64,000 nucleotides of DNA from Actinomyces israelii DSM 43320 (GTDB lineage: Bacteria; Actinomycetota; Actinomycetes; Actinomycetales; Actinomycetaceae). The notes beneath the pieces are model-generated. The model ran no database searches. It saw only the letters and a program-made list of their open reading frames with translations, and had not been told where the DNA came from. Positions 52,505 to 61,295 of the stretch are shown here, one piece after another; the stretch's first letter is position 1; the number at the start of each line of letters is the position of its first letter. The stretch covers positions 107,235-171,234 of the forward strand of contig NZ_JONS01000003.1 in NCBI RefSeq assembly GCF_000711965.1, given 5' to 3'. The translations under genes and the position numbers were made by a program.

Positions 52505-54192
52505 TGCTCCTCCCGGGTCGTGGGCGGACCGGCTGCGGCGCCCGGCCGCACCGCGTCCAGGAGGCGCGGGCCGGCGCACATGCACGCCCCCATGACGAGG
52601 GCGGCCGCGCCCGCCGCGCCCGCCGCGGCGACGGCGATCGCGCCGGGAACCGAGTCGACACGCGCGCTCAGCGCGCGCGCGCCGATCCCGGCGGCCAGCG
52701 CGACCGGCGCCCCGACGGCGAGCGTGCGCAGGGTGGGGCCCAGGGCGCGGGCGCCCGCGGTCATGGCCAGCGCCGCGAGCATGCCGAGCCCGGCGACGCT
52801 CATGCCGATGGTCGTCCCCATGGCCAGCGCGACGAGGGTGGCCCTCCCGTCGCCCCCGCCCGGCGCCATGAGGCGCACCGCCACGGCCGAGGCCCCGGCG
52901 ACCGTCGCCCACCCCAGGGCGGTGGCGCGGGCGGCGTACCGGGGACGGCTCGCGGCGAAGAGGATCCGGGTGACCTGGTAGACGAGGGCGTAGCCCACCA
53001 GGCCGGGGGAGAGCACCGCCAGGGACAGGCCCATGCCATCGACGTCGGTCAGCAGGGCGAAGAAGCGCTCGGCCCCCGCCGAGGCCGCCATGAGCATGCC
53101 GGAGCCGGCGAGCGCGACCGCGGCCACCAGGGCGGTGGATGCGGCGGCGAGCTCGACGGCCCGGGCCGGGTAGCCGCCGTCCCCCCGCCCGGCGTCGCCG
53201 TGGCCGCCCGGGTCGAAGGCCGCCGCCAGGCGCGGGTAGACGACCGTGGCGACGGGGACGGCCATGACGGCGTAGGGCAGCATGTAGACCGCCTGGGTGT
53301 ACTGGTAGACGGCCACGGTCCCGGCCCGCCCGCCGGAGCGCGCCAGGGCCAGGACCGCCAGGACGCTGAGCTGCTGGGCGACCAGGGTCCACACGCCGGC
53401 GCCGCCCAGCCGCAGGGCGCGCCAGGCGACCGCCCGGTCCAGGTGCAGGGTGGGGCGCAGCCGGATTCCCAGGCGCACGACCGGATAGAGCAGCGGCAGG
53501 CTCAGGGCGGCCACGCCGGCGGTGGTCCCCCACCCCAGGACGCTGAGGGCCGCCGGGCCGGCCTGGTCGCCCGGGCCGGTCGTCATGGCGCCGTAGACGG
53601 CGTATGTCGCCATGACGACGAGGCTGGACAGGACGGGGGTGAGCGCCGGCCAGGCGAAGCGCCCCATGGCCTGCAGCACCCCGGTGAGGACCACCCCGAC
53701 GCCGTACAGGGGGACCTGGGCGGAGAACATGCGCAGGAAGTCGGCGACCAGATCCGTCTGCAGAGCCGGATCCGCGCCCGCCGAGACGGGCAGGAGCCGG
53801 GCGATGGGATCGGCCAGGAGGGCCAGGAGCAGCGCCAGCGGCGTCAGGACCGCCAGGACGACGCCGAGCAGGCCCGAGGCGATCCGTGAGGCGTCCCGGC
53901 TGCGCGTGGGGATCGCGGCGGCGGCCAGCAGCGGGACGACGGTGGCGGCCAGGGCGCCGCCGACCACGACCTCGTACAGGACGTTGGGCACCTGGTTGGC
54001 GGTGGTGTAGGCGCCGGCGACGGTCCCGGCCCCCACGGTGGAGGCCTGCACGATCCACCGCAGGAAGCCGAGCACGCGCGAGACGAGCGTGAGGCCGGCG
54101 ATGCCGAGCGGGCCGTGGAGGCGCGCGCGCCACGCGCCCGGCGTCCCGGGCGGCCCTCCGGCCGGCGGGTCGGCCCGGGGGCAGGCGGTCAT
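52501..54192 (-). CDS. murJ: MurJ/MviN-family lipid flippase
   Basis: 563 aa, about 14 helices, starting with an ATG that overlaps the stop of the preceding gene. Family marks: LTLVSRVLGFLRWIVQASTVG, GAYTTANQVPNVLYEVVVGGAL, FSAQVPLYGVGVVLTGVLQA and VYQYTQAVYMLPYAVMAVPVATVVYPRLA. MurJ moves lipid II across the membrane. This copy lacks the C-terminal kinase-like domain of mycobacterial MviN, and it sits with a GT4 transferase and SteA/SteB rather than beside trxB. It could be the lipid II flippase or a paralogue for another lipid-linked sugar; the rest of the genome would decide. Confidence 0.88.
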   Translation of the reverse strand: MTACPRADPPAGGPPGTPGAWRARLHGPLGIAGLTLVSRVLGFLRWIVQASTVGAGTVAGAYTTANQVPNVLYEVVVGGALAATVVPLLAAAAIPTRSRDASRIASGLLGVVLAVLTPLALLLALLADPIARLLPVSAGADPALQTDLVADFLRMFSAQVPLYGVGVVLTGVLQAMGRFAWPALTPVLSSLVVMATYAVYGAMTTGPGDQAGPAALSVLGWGTTAGVAALSLPLLYPVVRLGIRLRPTLHLDRAVAWRALRLGGAGVWTLVAQQLSVLAVLALARSGGRAGTVAVYQYTQAVYMLPYAVMAVPVATVVYPRLAAAFDPGGHGDAGRGDGGYPARAVELAAASTALVAAVALAGSGMLMAASAGAERFFALLTDVDGMGLSLAVLSPGLVGYALVYQVTRILFAASRPRYAARATALGWATVAGASAVAVRLMAPGGGDGRATLVALAMGTTIGMSVAGLGMLAALAMTAGARALGPTLRTLAVGAPVALAAGIGARALSARVDSVPGAIAVAAAGAAGAAALVMGACMCAGPRLLDAVRPGAAAGPPTTREEQ

Positions 54193-55136
54193 GAGGGGCG
54201 GCGGCCCAGGCCGTCGAGGGCGGCCAGCACCGGGGTGCGGGCGATCACCCGGGTGAAGGAGACGCGCTCGCCGGCCAGGACCAGGGCGGTGCCCGCGAGC
54301 GCGGCGAGGGCGCGCACCGCCCGGCTGGGGTGCGCGGCCAGGGCGGTGCCGACCAGGGCGCCCACGGCGTTGGCGCCCGTGTCGCCGAGCATGGTGTCCT
54401 CCATCAGGTCCTCGGGCAGGGCCGCCGCGACGACGCCCAGGGCGCCGGCCGCCAGCGCCCGGGCCGCCTCGGCGCCCTCGCGGCGGTCCGCGAGCAGGGC
54501 GCCGCTCATCAGGGCCGCCGTCTTCAGGGCGCGGCCGGGCCGCAGGTCGAGCAGGTTGTGGACGTCGGCCCAGGCCGCGATGGTCACCGCGCCGGTCGCG
54601 GCGTCGGCGGCGACCATGACCGGAGCGCGCCCGCCGGACGCGGAGCCGCGGTAGCGGGCCAGGAGCGCTCCGGAGACCAGGGCGCCGGAGCCGATGACGA
54701 CGACCTTGAGCGCACCGGTGGTCACGCGCCCGCGGGCCAGGGCGCCCAGGTGCCCGGCAAGGCCCTTGACGGGCGCGTCGCCGTCGTGGGCGCCGGCATC
54801 CAGGTCGTCGGCGAGGCCGGCGGCGCCGGCGGCCGTCGTCGCCGTGAGCGCGGCCATCGTGACTCTCCTGGCGCCGCACCCGGCCGGATCGGGAAGGAGC
54901 AGGCCGGCCCGGCTGCTGGCGGCCACAGCGCCCACGGCGGCCCCGATGCCGCCGCGCAGGCTCACGGCGCGTCCGCGGAAGCTCGTCCGCTCCAGGCGGG
55001 GGCCCAGGCTCTTGATGCTTCCCAGGCCGGTCGACCAGGACACGGTGGCGCCGAGCGCGTGGAGGGCGACGTCGATGGGGCAGGAGCGGTCCGACGCGCC
55101 CGCGGGGGCGCCGACGCGCCCGGGGATGCGGTTCAT
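54189..55136 (-). CDS. MraY/WecA-like polyprenyl-phosphate sugar-phosphate transferase
   Basis: 315 aa, multiple helices. Family motifs: AGLADDLDAGAHDGDAPVKG (the DDxxD site followed by the HGDAPxKG-like loop), VTTGALKVV, NLLDLRPGRALK (the NxxNxxDLRPGR loop) and MLGDTGANAVGALVG (GDxGxN). These are the metal and prenyl-phosphate sites of the MraY/WecA superfamily. It is divergent from MraY itself (no FGGAGVVEG or PMMG-like motifs seen) and shorter than usual. Position between steB and murJ suggests first step of a lipid-linked glycan. Uncertain substrate. Confidence 0.75.
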   Translation of the reverse strand: MNRIPGRVGAPAGASDRSCPIDVALHALGATVSWSTGLGSIKSLGPRLERTSFRGRAVSLRGGIGAAVGAVAASSRAGLLLPDPAGCGARRVTMAALTATTAAGAAGLADDLDAGAHDGDAPVKGLAGHLGALARGRVTTGALKVVVIGSGALVSGALLARYRGSASGGRAPVMVAADAATGAVTIAAWADVHNLLDLRPGRALKTAALMSGALLADRREGAEAARALAAGALGVVAAALPEDLMEDTMLGDTGANAVGALVGTALAAHPSRAVRALAALAGTALVLAGERVSFTRVIARTPVLAALDGLGRRPS

Positions 55137-55183
55137 GGGCCCAGCCTATCGGGAGGGCCGCGCTCCGGCCCGGCGCCCGCACG

Positions 55184-56110
55184 CTACTTCGCCATGGGCG
55201 GCATGACCGCGTCCGCGCCCTTGTCGAAGCCGTAGTGGCCCTTCGTGCCCGAGGCCGTCGAGACCAGGGCCAGCGGGGTGGAGACCGCCGCCGCAACCTG
55301 GCCGACCGAGTCGATCGTGGTGACGGCGGCCTTGGCGGTACGCAGGGCGGAGACCACATCGGTCTCGTCGTCGGCGCCGCCGACGACGACCGCCGTGGAC
55401 ACCGCGGCCGTCCCGGTCAGGGCCTTGGCCCAGGAGGAGGCCGCCTGTGACAGCGAGTCGGTGGTCGCGGCGTCCCTGGTCTCCGCGGCGTCGGGGCTGC
55501 GCGGGCCGACGACGACGATCATGTCGGCGGGGCCGTTGAGCCTGGTGTCCACGGAGACCAGGGGGGTGTCGGTGGCGGTCAGCAGCTCCATCAGCTGCCT
55601 CGCGTTGTCCGAGCCGCTGGTCAGCGCCGCGCCCAGGCCCTCCCCGAGCACCCCGTTGCCGTCGGTCGAGACCGTCTTGCCCAGGCGGCCGGCGAGCTGT
55701 CCCGAGTAGGACTCGCGGAAGGCCTCGCGGGACGGATCGGTCCAGGCGGTGGTCAGGCTCACGCGTCCGTTGATGGTTCCGCCCGCCGCCTCGACCTGGG
55801 TGATGATGGTGTCGATGTCATCGCTCTTGGCCTCGGGGAGGACCGCCAGGGCGATCTTCTTGCCCTCGAGGGTCCCGGGCAGGTAGGCGGTGGCCGCGGC
55901 GGCGATGTAGTCGTCGCGGTTGTTGACGGCCGCCTCGGTCTGCTCGAGCTGGGTCTGCATCGCCTTGCGGTTCTCGCGCAGGGAGGTCACCTGGTCGTTC
56001 AGGGCGGTTCCCAGGGAGTTCTGCAGCGGCCCCGCGCCGAGCACGACGCCGACGGCGAGCGCCAGGAAGACGGAGATGAGCGAGACCAGGTGGTAGCGGA
56101 AGTCGATCAT
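55184..56110 (-). CDS. steB: SteB-like (copper transporter MctB family) envelope protein
   Basis: 308 aa with the ribosome site AAGGAAGGAACCCC. Start MIDFRYHLVSLISVFLALAVGVVLGAGPLQ: one N-terminal membrane helix after the conserved DFRYHLVSL. A coiled coil follows (about 35-70, LNDQVTSLRENRKAMQTQLE) and then an extracytoplasmic alpha/beta domain (YLPGTLEGKKIALAVLPEA, DDETDVVSALRTAKAAVT). In Corynebacterium the SteA-SteB pair links the divisome with peptidoglycan remodelling; mycobacterial MctB was named for copper. Its role here is more likely cell division, since steA is adjacent with a 16-nt gap. Confidence 0.88.
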   Translation of the reverse strand: MIDFRYHLVSLISVFLALAVGVVLGAGPLQNSLGTALNDQVTSLRENRKAMQTQLEQTEAAVNNRDDYIAAAATAYLPGTLEGKKIALAVLPEAKSDDIDTIITQVEAAGGTINGRVSLTTAWTDPSREAFRESYSGQLAGRLGKTVSTDGNGVLGEGLGAALTSGSDNARQLMELLTATDTPLVSVDTRLNGPADMIVVVGPRSPDAAETRDAATTDSLSQAASSWAKALTGTAAVSTAVVVGGADDETDVVSALRTAKAAVTTIDSVGQVAAAVSTPLALVSTASGTKGHYGFDKGADAVMPPMAK

Positions 56111-56126
56111 GGGGTTCCTTCCTTGC

Positions 56127-57350
56127 TCACACGGAGGGCGTGCTCGGGGCCAGCCCCACGAGGGAGCGTAAGAAGTTGACGAGGTCGTCCCATACGGCGC
56201 CGGACAGGCCCAGGAAGGTCTGCCCGCCCGGGGTGGAGGCGAGCGCTGCGAACAGGGCGATGAGCCCGGCGAGCGCCAGGAGGGCCAGGTGCCAGCCGGA
56301 GATGCGGGTGCGGTACAGGCGCGAGACGCCCTTGGCGTCGATGAGGCGGTTGCCGACCTTGAGGCGGGTCAGGAAGGTCGAGGACATCCCCTCGCGGCCC
56401 TTGTCGAGGAACTCCAGGAGGGTGACGTGCGTGCCCACCGCGACTATGAGCTCGGCCCCGTCGCCGTCGGCCATGAGCATGGCGATGTCCTCGCTGGTGC
56501 CGGTCGCCGCGAAGACCTTGTGCTCGGCGCCGAGGCCCTTGACACGGGCCAGGCCGGGAGCCCGGCCGTCGCGATAGGCGTGGACGACGATCTCGGCGCC
56601 GGACTCCAGGGCCTTGTCGGACACGGAGTCCATGTCTCCGACGATCATGTCCGGCTTGAGGCCCGCCTCCAGCACGGCGTCGGCCCCGCCGTCGACCCCG
56701 ATGATGACGGGCTTGTAGTCGCGGATGTACGGGCGCAGCGCCATGAGATCCTGCTTGTAGGAGTAGCCGCGCACGACGATGAGGACATGGCGCCCGTTCA
56801 TCCGGGTGCGGATGTCGGGCATGCCCACGCCGTTGAGCAGGAGGTCGCGCTCGCCGCGCATGTACTCCATGGTGTTGACGGCGAAGGCCTCGAGCTGGAC
56901 CGACAGGCCCGCCTTCGCGGCCTTCATGGCCTCATCGACCCTCTCGCGGGTCTGGACCACGCCCTCGGCGACCACCTCGTCCCTGCCCGCCGCGCGCACC
57001 GTCGCCGGGCCCTCGTCGCCGCCCAGGTCGATGGTGACGCGCTGCCCCTCGCGCAGCCGCATCACGTCGGCGCCCAGGTCGTCGACCAGCGGGATGCCGG
57101 CATCGACCAGGATGCCCGGGCCGAGGTTGGGGTAGCGTCCCGACACCGACGGCGCGGCGTTGAGCACCGCGGCGGGGCGGGCCTCGGCGAGGGCCTCGGC
57201 GGCCACGCGGTCGAGGTCCGTGTGGTCGATGACGGCGACCTCGCCGGCCCGGAGGCGCTTGGTGAGCCTCTTGGTGCGCGCGTCAACGCGCACGGGCCCA
57301 CTGAGGCTGTCAGGGTCCGAGGACGCCTGCTTGCGGAACGGGTTCCTCAC
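56127..57350 (-). CDS. steA: SteA-like cytokinetic ring protein
   Basis: 407 aa. Cytoplasmic domain with a thiamine-pyrophosphokinase-like (ThiN) fold, as in SteA: KRLRAGEVAVIDHTDLDRVAAEAL, IPLVDDLGADVMRLREGQ, MRGERDLLLNGVGMPDIRTR and PVIIGVDGGADAVLEAGLKPD followed by MIVGDMDSVSDKAL. A single C-terminal membrane helix (about 352-372, WHLALLALAGLIALFAALAS) anchors it, with about 30 residues outside. It overlaps recN by 4 bp. SteA of Corynebacterium is recruited to the septum; catalytic activity is not known. Confidence 0.92.
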   Translation of the reverse strand: MRNPFRKQASSDPDSLSGPVRVDARTKRLTKRLRAGEVAVIDHTDLDRVAAEALAEARPAAVLNAAPSVSGRYPNLGPGILVDAGIPLVDDLGADVMRLREGQRVTIDLGGDEGPATVRAAGRDEVVAEGVVQTRERVDEAMKAAKAGLSVQLEAFAVNTMEYMRGERDLLLNGVGMPDIRTRMNGRHVLIVVRGYSYKQDLMALRPYIRDYKPVIIGVDGGADAVLEAGLKPDMIVGDMDSVSDKALESGAEIVVHAYRDGRAPGLARVKGLGAEHKVFAATGTSEDIAMLMADGDGAELIVAVGTHVTLLEFLDKGREGMSSTFLTRLKVGNRLIDAKGVSRLYRTRISGWHLALLALAGLIALFAALASTPGGQTFLGLSGAVWDDLVNFLRSLVGLAPSTPSV

Positions 57351-59161
57351 GTCGGGGATTGTGCCACGGCGGCTTGCGCGGAGGCTTCCTCCAGCAGCTC
57401 GGCGGCATGCCTCAGGGCCGCCTCGGAGCGCTCGTGCCCCGACAGCATGCGGGCCAGCTCGGTGACGCGCTCGGAGCCCACGACCTGCACGACCCGGGTG
57501 CGGGTTCCGCCCGCCGTCCCGGGATCATCAGGGCCCGCGCCCTCCGGCGCGACTGCGTCCGGGGTCTCCTTGACGACGACGAGCTGGGTGTGGGCCCAGG
57601 CCGCGACCTGCGCCAGGTGAGTGACGACCACCACCTGGTGGCGTTGCGCCAGGCGTGCGAGCCTGCGGCCGATCTCACGCGCGGCGCGCCCCCCGACGCC
57701 CGCGTCGATCTCGTCGAAGACGAAGGTGCGCTGGTGGGCGGTGGCGGTGCCCTCCGGCGGGGCGCCGGTGGCGTCCGCCAGAACGACCTCGAGGGCGAGC
57801 ATAATGCGGGACAGCTCGCCGCCCGAGGCCCCCTTGCCCAGGGGCAGCGCGGGCGCGCCCGGGTGGGCGGCCAGCAGCAGGGAGACCGCCTCGGCACCGG
57901 TGGGGCCGGGCTCGTCGAGCGGCTCCAGCTCGACGACCAGCCGTGCGCCTGCCATCTGCAGGCCCTCGAGCTCGGCGGTGACGGCCGTCTCGAGCCTGCC
58001 GGCGAGGGTGCGGCGCGCCGCGCTCAGCCGGCCGGCGGCCTCGTCCAGGTCGGCCTGGGCGTCGGCCAGCGCCTGCTGCGGGGCCGTGGCGCCCTCGGCC
58101 GGGTCCTCGATCTCGGCCAGCCGTGCGGATGCCCGCCGCCCCCAGCCCAGGAGCGCGTTGACGTCGTCGAGCTCGGTGCTCGCGCCGCCGATCTCCCGGC
58201 AGGCGCGGGCGAGCTCTCCGCGCCGGTCCTGGATCCGGGCGAGCCGGGCCGGGTCGGCGTCCAGGGACTCCAGGTACTCCCCCAGGTCGGCGGCGGCGTC
58301 GGCGACCAGGATGCCCAGCTGGCGGGTGCGGCCGGCGAGCTCGGTCAGGGCCTCGTCGTTGCCGGGGGCGCCGTCCAGGGCCCGCTGCGCGACGGCGAGC
58401 AGGGCGGACGCATCCGCCTGGCCGGCGTCGACCGCGTCCTCCTGGCCGACCAGGGCGGCGCGGGCGGTCCCCGCGGCCAGTCGCAGGTCCTCGGCGTGGT
58501 CGAGGCGCTCGGCCTCGGCGGTGAGCTCGCGGTCCTCCCCCGGGCGGGGCCCGACAGCGTCGAGCGCCTCCAGCCACCCGCGCAGGCGGTCTGCCTCTTC
58601 GCGGCGGGCCTGCGCCCCGGCGCGCCACTGCTCCAGCGCCTCGGCCGCCTCGCGGCGGGCCCGGTACGCCTCCGCGTAGCGGCGGCACAGCCCGGCGTGC
58701 TCCGCGCCGCCCAGGCCGTCCAGGGCGGCGCGCTGGGCGGCGGCGCTGCGCAGCCGGAGCTGGTCGGCCTGGCCGTGGACCGACACGAGGTGGGAGCCGA
58801 CGTCGGCGAGTACGGAGGAGGGGACGGCCCGCCCGCCCAGGTGCGCGCGCGAGCGCCCTGTGGCCGGCACCGTCCGGGAGGCGAGGAGGAGGTCGTCGTC
58901 GAGCTCGGCACCGGCCTGCCTGGCGCGGGCGGCGGCCCGGGAGGCCGGATCCAGCGTGAAGGCGCCCTCGACGAGGGCGCGCTCGGCCCCGGCGCGTACC
59001 ACGGCGGTCCCGGCCCGCTGCCCCAGCAGAAGGCCGAGCGAGGTGAGCACCATGGTCTTGCCCGCGCCGGTCTCCCCGGTCAGCGCGGTCAGGCCGGGGC
59101 TCAGAAGCAGGTCGGTCTGCTCGATGACGCCGAGGTCCTCGATGTGGAGCGACTCGATCAT
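57347..59161 (-). CDS. recN: DNA repair ATPase RecN
   Basis: 604 aa, standard length. SMC-like protein acting in double-strand break repair. The ATP-binding site is split: Walker A GETGAGKTMVLTSLGLLLGQ at residues about 30-50 and, at the C-terminus, the signature ASGGELSRIMLALEV and Walker B TFVFDEIDAGVGGRAA, with a long Ala/Glu/Arg-rich coiled coil (about 150-400) between. Start IESLHIEDLGVIEQTDLLL is typical. It overlaps both neighbours by 4 bp, in the common actinobacterial order nadK-recN-steA. Confidence 0.97.
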   Translation of the reverse strand: MIESLHIEDLGVIEQTDLLLSPGLTALTGETGAGKTMVLTSLGLLLGQRAGTAVVRAGAERALVEGAFTLDPASRAAARARQAGAELDDDLLLASRTVPATGRSRAHLGGRAVPSSVLADVGSHLVSVHGQADQLRLRSAAAQRAALDGLGGAEHAGLCRRYAEAYRARREAAEALEQWRAGAQARREEADRLRGWLEALDAVGPRPGEDRELTAEAERLDHAEDLRLAAGTARAALVGQEDAVDAGQADASALLAVAQRALDGAPGNDEALTELAGRTRQLGILVADAAADLGEYLESLDADPARLARIQDRRGELARACREIGGASTELDDVNALLGWGRRASARLAEIEDPAEGATAPQQALADAQADLDEAAGRLSAARRTLAGRLETAVTAELEGLQMAGARLVVELEPLDEPGPTGAEAVSLLLAAHPGAPALPLGKGASGGELSRIMLALEVVLADATGAPPEGTATAHQRTFVFDEIDAGVGGRAAREIGRRLARLAQRHQVVVVTHLAQVAAWAHTQLVVVKETPDAVAPEGAGPDDPGTAGGTRTRVVQVVGSERVTELARMLSGHERSEAALRHAAELLEEASAQAAVAQSPT

Positions 59162-60153
59162 GCGGTATCGCCCGGTTCACCCTGATCGCCCGGTTCACCC
59201 TGATCGCCCGCATCGTCCGGCGCCTCGGTGGTGGCCCGCCAGCCCTCGACGGGCAGGTCGAACTTGCGCACGAGGCGCGTGGCGAAGGGCGCGTCGTTGA
59301 GCCGCGCCAGGCGCACGGGCCGGTCCGCGCGCGTGACGCGGATGCGCGAGCCCGCCGGCGCGTCCAGGCTCCGCCGTCCGTCGCACCAGACCTCGGCGCC
59401 CCCCAGGCCAGCGTGCTGGACCACGACCTCCATGCAGGAGCGGGGCCCCAGGACGAGCGGGCGCGTGAACAGGGCGTGGGCGACCAGCGGCACGAGCAGC
59501 AGCGCCTCGACCTCCGGCCAGATCACGGGCCCGCCCCCGGAGTAGGCGTAGGCGGTCGAGCCGGTCGGCGTGGCCATCACCAGGCCGTCGCAGCCGAAGG
59601 AGGACACCGCCTGCCCGTCGACCCCGATGGCGACCTCGAGCATGCGGGCGCGGTCGCACTTCTCCAGGGCCGCCTCGTTCAGCGCCCAGCCGCAGGTGAC
59701 GGCGCCGTCGGGGGAGGTGACCTCGACGTCGATGGTCATGCGGGTCTCCACCGTGTAGCGGCCGGCGACAAGGTCGGCCACGACGCTCTCGACCGCGTCC
59801 GGGTCGGCCTCCGCCAGGAAGCCGACGTGGCCCGTGTTGACGCCCACCAGGGGGACGTCGCGCCGCCGGGCGATCTCCGAGGCGCGCAGGATCGTGCCGT
59901 CGCCGCCCAGCACGAGGACCAGGTCGACGTCGCCGCCGAAGGCCGGGTCGACGGCCCGGACACCGTGGGCGCGCAGGGCCGCCTTGGCGCGCATGACTGC
60001 GGTCGCGGTCGGCGCGGCCTTGCGGTGCCGCGGCACCGGGGTGTCGCCGCGGTCCCGCTCGAGCACCATGACACGGCGCAGCACGCGCCTTGCCGCACGG
60101 GGCTCCGCCGCCCCTGCCGGCTCGGTCGGACCCGCCGGGCAGGAGGCGCTCAT
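59158..60153 (-). CDS. nadK: NAD kinase
   Basis: 331 aa. Makes NADP from NAD with ATP or polyphosphate. Motifs: LVLVLGGDGTILRASEIARR (GGDG), VGVNTGHVGFLAEADPD, CGWALNEAALEKCDRARM (NE with the Asp equivalent), SFGCDGLVMATPTGSTAYAYS and GGGPVIWPEV. The N-terminal 35 residues are Pro/Ala/Arg-rich. The C-terminus carries a DQGEPG duplication from an 18-bp tandem repeat (59169-59204). Overlaps tlyA and recN by 4 bp. Confidence 0.97.
   Translation of the reverse strand: MSASCPAGPTEPAGAAEPRAARRVLRRVMVLERDRGDTPVPRHRKAAPTATAVMRAKAALRAHGVRAVDPAFGGDVDLVLVLGGDGTILRASEIARRRDVPLVGVNTGHVGFLAEADPDAVESVVADLVAGRYTVETRMTIDVEVTSPDGAVTCGWALNEAALEKCDRARMLEVAIGVDGQAVSSFGCDGLVMATPTGSTAYAYSGGGPVIWPEVEALLLVPLVAHALFTRPLVLGPRSCMEVVVQHAGLGGAEVWCDGRRSLDAPAGSRIRVTRADRPVRLARLNDAPFATRLVRKFDLPVEGWRATTEAPDDAGDQGEPGDQGEPGDTA
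59169..59204. repeat. 18-bp tandem repeat at the nadK 3' end
   Basis: CGCCCGGTTCACCCTGAT at 59169-59186 and 59187-59204, exact. It doubles the acidic DQGEPG segment near the NadK C-terminus in frame. Confidence 0.92.
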
Positions 60154-61010
60154 GACGGCATCCTCTCCGCGCGGGAGGCCGCGGGGCCGGCGGCGACGGC
60201 GCGGCGGGTCTCGGCGAGCAGGGCCTCGCCGTCGAGGTCGGTCGGGGCACCCGCGCGCGCGGCGTGCAGGTTGACGAAGTACTCCACGTTGCCGGCCGGG
60301 CCGGGCAGCGGGGAGGCCTCCACGGCGTCGATCCCGGCCCCGAGCCCGTGGGCCCGGGCGGCCACCGCCAGCACGGTCTCGACGTGCATCTCGGGGTCGC
60401 GCACCACCCCTCCGCGCGCCAGCCGGCCCCTGCCGACCTCAAACTGCGGCTTGACCATGAGCAGCAGGTCGGCGTCCTCGGCGGCCGCGGCGAGCAGCGG
60501 CGCCAGGACCAGTGTCAGGGAGATGAAGGACAGGTCGCCGACGACGAGCCCCGGGGCCGGCGCGACGGCCTGCGGGTCCAGAGTGCGCACATTGGTGCGG
60601 TCCAGGGCCGTGACGCGCTCGTCGGACCGCAGAGACCAGGCGAGCTGCCCGTAGCCGACATCGACCGACACCACGTGCGCGGCCCCGCGCCGCAGCAGCA
60701 CGTCGGTGAAGCCCCCGGTGGACGCCCCGGCGTCCAGGCACCGGCGGCCCTCCACCCGCGGCGCCAGGCCGCGGGCGCCAAGGGCGTCCAGGGCGCCCGC
60801 GAGCTTGCGGGCGCCCCGGGAGACGTAGCTCTCGCCCTGCGGCGCAGCGACCTGGAGCGCCTGCGCCGGGTTGACCTGCCGGGCCGGCTTGAGCGCGACG
60901 ACCCCGTCGAGTCTGACGTGCCCGTCAGTGATGAGCCGGGCGGCGTGCGTGCGTGAGCGGGCGAGCCCGCGTCGGACGAGCTCGGAGTCGAGGCGGATGA
61001 GTCGTGCCAT
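60150..61010 (-). CDS. tlyA: TlyA-family rRNA 2'-O-methyltransferase
   Basis: 286 aa from the ATG at 61010. TlyA methylates ribose in 16S and 23S rRNA and sets capreomycin susceptibility. N-terminal S4 RNA-binding domain (1-62: RLDSELVRRGLARSRTHAAR, LKPARQVN), then YVSRGARKLAGALDAL with the catalytic Lys, the SAM-binding DAGASTGGFTDVLLRRGA, VVGDLSFISLTLVLAPLL and LLLMVKPQFEVGRGRLARGG. The order tlyA-nadK-recN is conserved in actinobacteria. Confidence 0.95.
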   Translation of the reverse strand: MARLIRLDSELVRRGLARSRTHAARLITDGHVRLDGVVALKPARQVNPAQALQVAAPQGESYVSRGARKLAGALDALGARGLAPRVEGRRCLDAGASTGGFTDVLLRRGAAHVVSVDVGYGQLAWSLRSDERVTALDRTNVRTLDPQAVAPAPGLVVGDLSFISLTLVLAPLLAAAAEDADLLLMVKPQFEVGRGRLARGGVVRDPEMHVETVLAVAARAHGLGAGIDAVEASPLPGPAGNVEYFVNLHAARAGAPTDLDGEALLAETRRAVAAGPAASRAERMPS

Positions 61011-61080
61011 GCAATACCGGTGTCTGTCTAGGTTCCTGGGTGCTGTTGATGCGCCGGGCGGGGAGCGAGAGGCCCCGGCG

Positions 61081-61272
61081 TCAGCCCTCGGCCTCCCTGA
61101 GCTCTGAGACGAGGGTCTCATGGATCGCCGCCAGAGCGGCAGCGCGTTCCTCCAGCGGCGCGTCGCCGGCCCGCCGGAGCCTGTCGGCGGTGTCGGCGAG
61201 CCGGTCCGCGCGCACGCCGGCCGGCGGCGGGGCCGGAACGGGGCGGGTCTCGCCGGGGTCCTGGTGCGCCAT
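61081..61272 (-). CDS. Small conserved protein, unknown
   Basis: 63 aa, between the HAD phosphatase gene (stop 61296) and tlyA. Pro-rich N-terminus (ETRPVPAPPPAGVRA), then two amphipathic helices (LADTADRLRRAGDAPLEER, ALAAIHETLVSELREAEG). Small proteins of this size and character (short Pro-rich head, alpha-helical tail ending in L-x-x-x-L-x-E) occur in this position in other actinobacteria. No function is known to me. The spacing of 23 nt to the upstream gene suggests co-transcription. Confidence 0.7.
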   Translation of the reverse strand: MAHQDPGETRPVPAPPPAGVRADRLADTADRLRRAGDAPLEERAAALAAIHETLVSELREAEG

Positions 61273-61295
61273 GGCGGTTGTCGCGACGGCCGGGC

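Noticed and set aside
57347..61010. Cluster tlyA-nadK-recN considered as an unusual defence or repair island
   Set aside because: This gene order is ordinary in actinobacteria.
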